Origin: Burkholderia sp. BCC0322
GTDB lineage: Bacteria; Pseudomonadota; Gammaproteobacteria; Burkholderiales; Burkholderiaceae
Direction of reading: 5' to 3'
Assembly (NCBI RefSeq): GCF_902833045.1
Contig: NZ_CADFDU010000012.1
Location: 124,001 to 188,000 of the forward strand
DNA length: 64,000 nt
Both the position numbers and the translations under genes were made by a program. Positions 58,305 through 64,000 of this stretch are shown here, piece by piece (the stretch's first letter is position 1; each line of letters begins with the position of its first letter). A model generated the notes under the pieces. That model worked only from the letters and a program-made list of their open reading frames with translations, did no database searches and was not told the origin of the DNA.

Positions 58305-59789
58305 ATGAACACCCGATTCCTTGCGCGCGGCGCCGTCGCGGTCGCCGTGGCGGCCGCCCTGTCCGCCGGCTACGTCGCCGGCACGCGCCGCGCCGATCCG
58401 CAGATCATCACGCCCGCGCAGGCTGCCGCGCTGATGCCGGCCGAAGCGGCCGCCAAGACCGGCATCCCCGATTTCTCCGGGCTCGTCGAGACCTACGGCC
58501 CGGCGGTCGTGAACATCAGCGCGAAGCACGTCGTGAAGCAGGTGTCGCGGCGCGTCCCGCAGCCGCAACTGCCGATCGACCCGAGCGATCCGTTCTACCA
58601 GTTCTTCAAGCATTTCTACGGCCAGGTGCCGGGCATGGGCGGCGACGCGCAGCCGGACGACCAGCCGAGCGCGAGCCTCGGTTCCGGGTTCGTCATCAGC
58701 TCCGACGGGTACATCCTCACCAATGCGCACGTGATCGACGGCGCGAACGTCGTCACGGTCAAGCTGACCGACAAGCGCGAATACAAGGCGAAGGTCGTCG
58801 GCTCGGACAAGCAGTCCGATGTCGCGGTGCTGAAGATCGACGCGAGCGGCCTGCCGACCGTGAAGATCGGCGACCCGGCGCAGAGCAAGGTCGGCCAGTG
58901 GGTCGTCGCGATCGGTTCGCCGTACGGCTTCGACAACACGGTCACGTCGGGCATCATCAGCGCGAAGTCGCGCGCGCTGCCGGACGAGAACTACACGCCG
59001 TTCATCCAGACCGACGTGCCGGTGAACCCCGGCAACTCGGGCGGCCCGCTATTCAACCTGCAAGGCGAGGTGATCGGCATCAACTCGATGATCTATTCGC
59101 AGACGGGCGGCTTCCAGGGCCTGTCGTTCGCGATCCCGATCAACGAGGCGATCAAGGTGAAGGACGAGCTCGTGAAGACGGGCCACGTGAGCCGCGGCCG
59201 CCTCGGTGTCGCCGTGCAGGGGCTGAACCAGACGCTCGCGAGCTCGTTCGGACTGCAGAAGCCGGACGGCGCGCTCGTCAGCTCCGTCGACCCGAACGGC
59301 CCGGCCGCGAAGGCGGGCCTGCAACCGGGCGACGTGATCCTGTCGGTCAACGGCTCGCCGGTCGCCGATTCGACGTCGCTGCCCGCGCAGATCGCGAACC
59401 TGAAGCCGGGTTCGAAGGCCGACCTGCAGATCTGGCGCGACAAGTCGAAGAAGTCGATCAGCGTGACGCTCGGCGCGATGGCCGATGCGAAACTCGCGTC
59501 GAACGACAACGGGCCGGTCGAGCAGGGCCGCCTGGGCGTCGCGGTGCGTCCGCTGTCGCCGCAGGAGCGCAGTGCCGACAACCTGTCGCACGGGCTGATC
59601 GTGCAGCAGGCCGGCGGGCCGGCCGCCAACGCGGGCATCCAGCCCGGCGACGTGATCCTCGCGGTCAACGGCCGCCCGGTCACGAGCCCCGAGCAGCTGC
59701 GCGACGCGGTGAAGGGGGCGGGCAACAGTCTTGCTCTGCTGATCCAGCGCGATAATGCGCAGATCTTCGTGCCGGTCGACCTGAGCTGA
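58305..59789 (+). CDS. degP: DegP/HtrA-family serine protease with two PDZ domains
   Basis: This encodes 494 residues. GAGGAGGTCCTACG before the ATG is a good ribosome-binding site. A signal or anchor (VAVAVAAALSAGYVAG) is followed by the chymotrypsin-like protease with H142 (ILTNAHVIDGA), D172 (QSDVAVLKID) and S245 (PGNSGGPLFN). Two PDZ domains follow (LGVAVQGLNQTLASSFGLQK and LGVAVRPLSPQERSADNLSH). It degrades or holds damaged periplasmic proteins. It stands 111 bases after the kinase gene, with TTAAG boxes between. Confidence 0.95.
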   Translation: MNTRFLARGAVAVAVAAALSAGYVAGTRRADPQIITPAQAAALMPAEAAAKTGIPDFSGLVETYGPAVVNISAKHVVKQVSRRVPQPQLPIDPSDPFYQFFKHFYGQVPGMGGDAQPDDQPSASLGSGFVISSDGYILTNAHVIDGANVVTVKLTDKREYKAKVVGSDKQSDVAVLKIDASGLPTVKIGDPAQSKVGQWVVAIGSPYGFDNTVTSGIISAKSRALPDENYTPFIQTDVPVNPGNSGGPLFNLQGEVIGINSMIYSQTGGFQGLSFAIPINEAIKVKDELVKTGHVSRGRLGVAVQGLNQTLASSFGLQKPDGALVSSVDPNGPAAKAGLQPGDVILSVNGSPVADSTSLPAQIANLKPGSKADLQIWRDKSKKSISVTLGAMADAKLASNDNGPVEQGRLGVAVRPLSPQERSADNLSHGLIVQQAGGPAANAGIQPGDVILAVNGRPVTSPEQLRDAVKGAGNSLALLIQRDNAQIFVPVDLS

Positions 59790-59894
59790 CCGGCCACGGC
59801 CGACGGCCGGCCAGGCCGGCCGCGGCGGGCGCCGCCGCCGTTCTGAATGGGTGACTCGGCGCCCTGTATGTGTTCCGACCCCAAGGAGAGAGCC

Positions 59895-60332
59895 ATGCAA
59901 TATCTACGCAACGTGTCCCGATTTGCCGTCGCCGCGGCGCTGGCCGCCGGCCTCGCAGCCGGGGCGACCGGCGCGTACGCGCAGTCGGACGGCTTGCCCG
60001 CCGCGCGCCAGCAGGGCGACGTCACCTTCGTGTCCGGCGGCGTCGGACAGGACGAATCGACGGCGTTCCAGCGCAACGAGTCGAGTTGGCCGCTGGCGCT
60101 GCGGTTCACCGGCAAGGGCGGCGAGTTCCTGGCCGACGTCCATGTGCGGATCGTCGACGGCAAGGGTACCGAAGTGCTGAAGACCGACGCGCGCGGGCCA
60201 TACATGCTCGTGAAGGTGCCGCCGGGCCGCTATACGGTGCATGCGTCGTACCAGGGCAACGAGGAATCCCGCGCCGTCACGGTCGGCGCGAAGGGTGGTG
60301 CGAAAACCGCATTCCAGTGGAGCGCGCAGTAG
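59895..60332 (+). CDS. Secreted carboxypeptidase-regulatory-like small protein
   Basis: This encodes 145 residues from the ATG at 59895, with AAGGAGAGAGCC before it. The signal peptide (FAVAAALAAGLAAGATGAYA) is clear. A beta-rich domain follows: GDVTFVSGGVGQDESTAFQR, FLADVHVRIVDGKGTEVLKT, DARGPYMLVKVPPGRYTVHA and SYQGNEESRAVTVGAKGGAK. The later part is like the carboxypeptidase regulatory (CarboxypepD_reg-like) fold, in which GPYMLVKVPPGRYTV is typical. Its role is unknown. It follows the protease gene and is closed by a terminator. Confidence 0.75.
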   Translation: MQYLRNVSRFAVAAALAAGLAAGATGAYAQSDGLPAARQQGDVTFVSGGVGQDESTAFQRNESSWPLALRFTGKGGEFLADVHVRIVDGKGTEVLKTDARGPYMLVKVPPGRYTVHASYQGNEESRAVTVGAKGGAKTAFQWSAQ

Positions 60333-60390
60333 CTCGCCGCGCGCGGCCCCGAGCGGGTCGCGCATTCGGCTGCGGTTTCGCCCATAATGA

Positions 60391-60420
60391 AAGCCACGGC
60401 ACCCGTGCCGTGGCTTTTTC
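60391..60420 (+). terminator. Rho-independent terminator
   Basis: AAGCCACGGCAC at 60391-60402 pairs with GTGCCGTGGCTT at 60405-60416 around a CC loop, and T's follow. It ends the protein gene at 59895. Confidence 0.92.
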
Positions 60421-60463
60421 GTTTCCTGAGCCTGGCTTGGCCTGACCGCCCCAAGGAGAAACG

Positions 60464-60823
60464 ATGTCCGACGCAGCCGACCCTCGTCTCGAAATCGTGC
60501 CGAACCGCCATCGCGTTCGCGTTATCCATCGCGGCATCACGTACGCCGATTCGCACGGCGCGCTGACCGTGCGCGAAACGGGCCTGCCGGACACCCACTA
60601 CCTGCCGCGCGGCGACGTCAACATGCGCCGGCTTGTGAAATCAGGCGTCACGTCGGCCTGCCCGCTCAGGGGCGAGGCCGTGCACTTCGACTTGCAGACC
60701 GAAGACGGCGTGATCGAGAACGCCGCATGGAGTTACGAGGAACCGAAGGAGGCCGCGCTGGCGCTCGCGCACTACGTGGCCTTCGACGCTGCACGGATCG
60801 ACAGTCTCGTCGAGACGTCCTGA
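60464..60823 (+). CDS. DUF427 domain-containing protein
   Basis: This encodes 119 residues, beginning MSDAADPRLEIVPNRHRVRV with AAGGAGAAACG upstream. RVIHRGITYADSHGALTVRE, THYLPRGDVNMRRLV and the end AAWSYEEPKEAALALAHYVA form the DUF427 pattern, a small beta-rich fold of unknown function. It ends in a TGATG overlap with a potential ATG of the next gene. It is soluble. Confidence 0.9.
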   Translation: MSDAADPRLEIVPNRHRVRVIHRGITYADSHGALTVRETGLPDTHYLPRGDVNMRRLVKSGVTSACPLRGEAVHFDLQTEDGVIENAAWSYEEPKEAALALAHYVAFDAARIDSLVETS

Positions 60824-60852
60824 TGCAGCGCGTGTTCATCGGGGGAGGCGTC

Positions 60853-61560
60853 ATGGAACTGAACGACACGTTACGCATACCGCTCGCCCCGCCTGTCGTG
60901 CGGGAAGCGTTCGAGGATCTCGCGTTGCTGCGCGCGAGCTTCGAGCATTGCGAATCCTTCGTGAAGCTTGCGCATGGCGAGTTTGCGTTGACGATCACGG
61001 TGCCGCTCGGCCCGCTGCGCGCGCGCTACGACGTGCGTGCGCATGCTGCCGCCGAGCAGGGCGACGCGGAAGGGCAGCCGCGCCGCGTGCTCAACTTCAA
61101 GGCGCGGGCCGACGGGCTCGGCGCGCTGCGCGGCCAGGTCGAACTTGTCCTGATGCCGGATGACGACGCCAACGCCACGCGCATCGAGTACGTGGTCTGG
61201 GCGACGGCGAGCGGCCCGCTCACCGAGCTTCCGGGGCGGCAGATCGAAAATACGCTGCGCGAATGGACCGACGATTTCTTCCGTGAATTCTGTGCGGTCG
61301 TGCAGGCGAAGCACGGTCTTGCGCCGAATCGCGCGCGCTCGGCCGCGCCACGGCGCCAGCACGTGTTCCTGCGGCCGGCGTCGCTGGTGGCCGCGACCAA
61401 GCGTGCGTTGCCGCCGCACCTCGGCGGCGCGCTGACCGGGCGTGCCGCCAGCGCGCTCCCGCATCGCGGCTCCGGCACGGTGCCCGTGTGGGCGTGGGCC
61501 GCGATGATCGTCTTCGTCGCGCTGCTGCTTTACGCGGCACGCTGGATCAACGGCGGCTGA
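60853..61560 (+). CDS. SRPBCC/CoxG-like protein with a C-terminal membrane helix
   Basis: This encodes 235 residues from the ATG at 60853, which has GGGGGAGG before it; an ATG at 60823 is also in frame. The first 150 residues (LRIPLAPPVVREAFEDLALL, AHGEFALTITVPLGPLRARY, VLNFKARADGLGALRGQVEL) resemble the CoxG lipid-binding fold of the SRPBCC family. A basic linker with many R, P and A residues leads to a single helix (WAWAAMIVFVALLLYAARWI), so the protein may be anchored by its tail. The call is weak. It follows the DUF427 gene and may be co-transcribed. Confidence 0.65.
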   Translation: MELNDTLRIPLAPPVVREAFEDLALLRASFEHCESFVKLAHGEFALTITVPLGPLRARYDVRAHAAAEQGDAEGQPRRVLNFKARADGLGALRGQVELVLMPDDDANATRIEYVVWATASGPLTELPGRQIENTLREWTDDFFREFCAVVQAKHGLAPNRARSAAPRRQHVFLRPASLVAATKRALPPHLGGALTGRAASALPHRGSGTVPVWAWAAMIVFVALLLYAARWINGG

Positions 61561-61602
61561 GCGGCCGGGCGGTTCCGCTGCGAGGCCCGCTCGACACGCG
61601 CG

Positions 61603-62619
61603 TTACCGCACGACCTCGGCGCCGGCTCCGGCGCCGCGAAATTCCCTTCGATACGCCGACGGCGACGTGCCGAGCGTGCCCGCGAAATGCTGGCGCAGCG
61701 ACACGCTCGACCCGTAGCCGGCCGCTTGCGCGATCGCGTCGATCGATTGTCCGGTGGTCTCCAGCAGATGCTGCGCGCGCGCGAGCCGCTCGGCCTGCAG
61801 CCACGCGGTGACGGTCGTGCCGGTCGCCTGGCGGAAGTGGCGCGTGAACGTGCGCCGGCTCATCAGCACGCGTTCGGCGAGCGAGTCGACGCTGTGCGCC
61901 GCGTCGAGGTGGGCGCGCACCCAGTCGAGCAGCCCCGCGAGCCGTGCATCGCGCGGGTGCGCGGCGACCGGCTGCGGCACGTATTGCGCCTGCCCGCCCT
62001 GGCGGTGCGGCGGGATCACGAGGCGGCGCGCGATCTGGTTCGCGGCGTCGGAGCCGAAGCGCAGCCGGACGACGTGCAGGCAGCAGTCGAGCCCGGCTGC
62101 CGTGCCGGCCGACGTCATCAGGTTGCCGTCGTCCACGTACAGCACGTCCGGATCGAGCTTCACGCGCGGAAAGCGTCGCGCGAAGTCTTCGGCCCACGCC
62201 CAGTGCGTGGTGGCCGGGCGGCCGTCGAGCAGGCCGGCCGCGGCGAGCACGTAGGCGCCGAGGCACAGCCCGACGAGCTGCGCGCCACGTGCGGCGACCG
62301 CGCGGACGGCGTCGAGCAGCACGTCGGGCGGCGCTTCGTCCGGATCGCGCCATGCCGGCACGATGACGATGTCCGCATCGTCGAGCCCGTCGAGCCCGTA
62401 TGGCGCGGTGATCGTGAAGCCGCCCGTCGTCGACAGCGGGCCACGCTCGGCCGAGCAGACGCGAAACTCGAACGCAGGCGACGCGGCCGCGTCGCGCTCC
62501 TTGCCGAACACGACCGACGGCACCGACAGGTGGAACGGGCTGATGCCGTCGTACGCGATCACGGCAACGACGGTCGGAACGGGCGGGGCGGGCCGGGTGG
62601 ACGAGGCGGCGGCGGTCAT
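61603..62619 (-). CDS. GlxA-family transcriptional regulator (DJ-1/PfpI domain plus AraC DNA-binding domain)
   Basis: This encodes 338 residues. The N-terminal half is of the DJ-1/PfpI type (VVAVIAYDGISPFHLSVPSV and GAQLVGLCLGAYVLAAAGLL, in which the Cys sits in the elbow). The C-terminal part is an AraC helix-turn-helix pair: AHSVDSLAERVLMSRRTFTR then QAAGYGSSVSLRQHFAGTLG and TSPSAYRREF. GlxA-type regulators sense amino-acid or amine-related compounds. It is divergent from the isochorismatase-like gene, which it probably controls. Confidence 0.9.
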   Translation of the reverse strand: MTAAASSTRPAPPVPTVVAVIAYDGISPFHLSVPSVVFGKERDAAASPAFEFRVCSAERGPLSTTGGFTITAPYGLDGLDDADIVIVPAWRDPDEAPPDVLLDAVRAVAARGAQLVGLCLGAYVLAAAGLLDGRPATTHWAWAEDFARRFPRVKLDPDVLYVDDGNLMTSAGTAAGLDCCLHVVRLRFGSDAANQIARRLVIPPHRQGGQAQYVPQPVAAHPRDARLAGLLDWVRAHLDAAHSVDSLAERVLMSRRTFTRHFRQATGTTVTAWLQAERLARAQHLLETTGQSIDAIAQAAGYGSSVSLRQHFAGTLGTSPSAYRREFRGAGAGAEVVR

Positions 62620-62703
62620 GGGGGCTCCGGAATGGCGATGGCCCGATTTTATCGAAGAATGACTATCGGGCCACTATCTGCGTGAACGATGCGCACCGAC
62701 AAT

Positions 62704-62723
62704 GCATCGCATCGCATCGCATC
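62704..62723 (+). repeat. Pentanucleotide repeat, four GCATC units
   Basis: GCATC is repeated four times directly, in the region between the regulator gene and the isochorismatase-like gene, 57 bases before the chosen start. It is short, but unequal pairing could change its length. Confidence 0.75.
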
Positions 62724-62779
62724 GCGCCGCTGGCCGTCCCGTTCCGGGGCGGGGCCGCGCCCCGGACCAGGAGCCCGTC

Positions 62780-63457
62780 ATGTCGAACGCCGTCCCGCAT
62801 TCCGCTTCCCCGATCGTTTCCCCTCCGGCTTCCCGCCGTGCGCTGATCGTGATCGACGTCCAGAACGAATACGTGACGGGCAATCTGCCCATCGAGTATC
62901 CGCCGCTCGACGTGTCGCTCGCGAACATCGGCCGCGCGATCGATGCCGCGCATGCGGCCGGCGTGCCCGTGATCGTCGTCCAGCACGTCGCGCCGGCCGG
63001 CGCGCCGATCTTCGCGCCCGGCTCCGACGGCGTCGCGCTGCACGCGGTCGTCGCCGGCCGGCCGTACGCGCACCTGATCGAGAAGAAGCAGGCAAGCTCG
63101 TTTGCCGGGACCGACCTCGCCGCGTGGCTCGAGGCGCACGGGATCGACACGCTCGCGGTTGCCGGCTACATGACGCACAACTGCAATGCGTCGACGGTTT
63201 ATCACGCGGCGCACGCGGGGCTGAATGTCGAGTACCTGGACGACGCGACGGGCGCGCTGCCTTACGAGAACGAAGCCGGCGCGGCGAGCGCCGAGGAGAT
63301 TCACCGCGCGTACACGGTGGTGTTCCAGTCGAATTTCGCGGCCGTGATGCCGACCGACGCGTGGATCGCGGGACTGGCCGGTGCGCCGATGCCCAAGCGT
63401 GGCTCGGTCGCCGCATCGAACCAGCTGGCCCGCGCGCAACGCGCGAAGGCGGCCTGA
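62780..63457 (+). CDS. Isochorismatase-family cysteine hydrolase
   Basis: This encodes 225 residues from the ATG at 62780, with GGAG at spacing of eight. RRALIVIDVQNEYVTGNLPI is the conserved start with the catalytic Asp, KKQASSFAGTDLAAWLEAHG carries the Lys, and VAGYMTHNCNASTVYHAAHA the nucleophile Cys. Family members hydrolyse amides or enol ethers such as nicotinamide, isochorismate or N-carbamoyl compounds. The substrate is unknown. A longer in-frame start at 62702 would run through the GCATC repeat. It is divergent from the GlxA-like regulator. Confidence 0.88.
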   Translation: MSNAVPHSASPIVSPPASRRALIVIDVQNEYVTGNLPIEYPPLDVSLANIGRAIDAAHAAGVPVIVVQHVAPAGAPIFAPGSDGVALHAVVAGRPYAHLIEKKQASSFAGTDLAAWLEAHGIDTLAVAGYMTHNCNASTVYHAAHAGLNVEYLDDATGALPYENEAGAASAEEIHRAYTVVFQSNFAAVMPTDAWIAGLAGAPMPKRGSVAASNQLARAQRAKAA

Positions 63458-63544
63458 ACCGGGCGGGGGGAAGGGGGCAGCGCGTTGGTGCGGCACGGTG
63501 CGCCGCCCGATGAAACGAAAACCGCAGGCGCGCGCGTCGCGCGG

Positions 63545-64000
63545 TCAGTCGCCGTCTTTCAGCATCGCCGGGCTGTAGCGCAGCATGTCGAAACAGCCGT
63601 CGACGAGCTTTTCCGCATGCTGCTCGGCGTCGATCTCGTCGGGCAGCATCAGCATGTCGCGCACGAAACCGCTGACGAGCGTGTGCAGCATCAGCGTCGC
63701 GCGCCACGTATCGAGCCGCTCGGGCAGCAGCTTGAGCCGCACGGCCCCCGCGAGATCGGCGTCGATCGCATGCAGCGCCTCGCTCATTCCCGCACGGTTG
63801 CGCTGCAACAACGGCTCCAGGTCGGCGACGTACTCGCACTTCATGAACAGGATGCTGAACACGCGGCGCAACTGCGCGTCGCGTTGCACGCCGAGCAGGC
63901 ACCAGATCAGGATCTGTCGAATCTTCTCGAGCGGATTGCCGCCCGGCGCGTCGAGCGGCATCCGCTTCAGCTCGTCGATCGGCAGAAACACGCGGTCGAA
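63545..64000 (-). CDS. TetR-family regulator, C-terminal part (cut by right edge)
   Basis: About 151 residues of the C-terminal ligand-binding half are present; the helix-turn-helix lies beyond the window edge. LDAPGGNPLEKIRQILIWCL, VQRDAQLRRVFSILFMKCEY and DLEPLLQRNRAGMSEALHAI fit the MAATS-type C-terminal domain of AcrR-like efflux regulators, such as AmrR in Burkholderia. The frame is open to the edge, so the true start is outside. It is convergent with the isochorismatase-like gene. If the family call is right, an RND efflux operon should lie beyond the right edge. Confidence 0.75.
   Translation of the reverse strand, partial: FDRVFLPIDELKRMPLDAPGGNPLEKIRQILIWCLLGVQRDAQLRRVFSILFMKCEYVADLEPLLQRNRAGMSEALHAIDADLAGAVRLKLLPERLDTWRATLMLHTLVSGFVRDMLMLPDEIDAEQHAEKLVDGCFDMLRYSPAMLKDGD

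Noticed and set aside
62704-62723. Possible CRISPR or long tandem array
   Set aside because: Only four five-base units with no spacers. I saw no CRISPR array or cas gene anywhere in the window.

Overview
The window looks like one stretch of a high-GC betaproteobacterial chromosome, most likely a Burkholderia of the cepacia complex. Codon use is strongly GC-biased. The gene order recA-recX-DUF2889-sucC-sucD-terC-pilin-pglL, then moaC, waaF, ilvE, pgk-pyk-fba and purC-purE-purK, fits that group. It has two parts: an accessory island at 1 to about 19.78 kb that continues past the left edge, and ordinary core chromosome from about 19.78 kb to the right edge.

The island ends at an intact tRNA-Met(CAU) gene (19783-19859, minus strand). 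A tyrosine-recombinase integrase (17821-19593) sits next to it, with the C-terminal remnant of a second integrase behind it. From left to right the island holds: a partial gene at the edge; a PD-(D/E)XK nuclease-like gene coupled to an unknown partner; an AlpA-like regulator with repA and repC genes resembling the IncQ plasmid replication module, followed by two iteron-like repeats; a structured non-coding stretch; a complete type I restriction-modification operon (hsdM, hsdS, an inserted DUF4268-type gene, hsdR); and a compact three-gene cassette (12264-16150). That cassette encodes an N6-adenine DNA methylase fused to a target-recognition-like domain, a P-loop ATPase with a C-terminal zinc ribbon and helix-hairpin-helix, and a protein with an Rx4H motif typical of HEPN ribonucleases. 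I consider this cassette the best candidate for an undescribed defence system in the window. An unrecognised minus-strand gene lies between it and the integrase.

The core part carries an MHS-type transporter; a TctDE-like two-component pair; recA with a LexA box, and recX; succinyl-CoA synthetase; TerC; a pilin gene next to a PglL-type O-oligosaccharyltransferase; moaC; an M48 protease; waaF; ilvE; AzlCD; glycolysis genes pgk, pyk and fba; purine genes purC, purE and purK; a Sua5 family gene; a GDSL lipoprotein; a sterol-desaturase-like protein; dacB; and a second two-component pair followed by a DegP-like protease. Four TTAAG boxes at helical spacing precede the protease gene, which links it to the two-component system. 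The window ends with a DJ-1/AraC regulator divergent from an isochorismatase-family gene, and a TetR-family gene cut by the right edge.

All assignments come from reading the translated sequence and motifs by eye. No database search or folding program was run.
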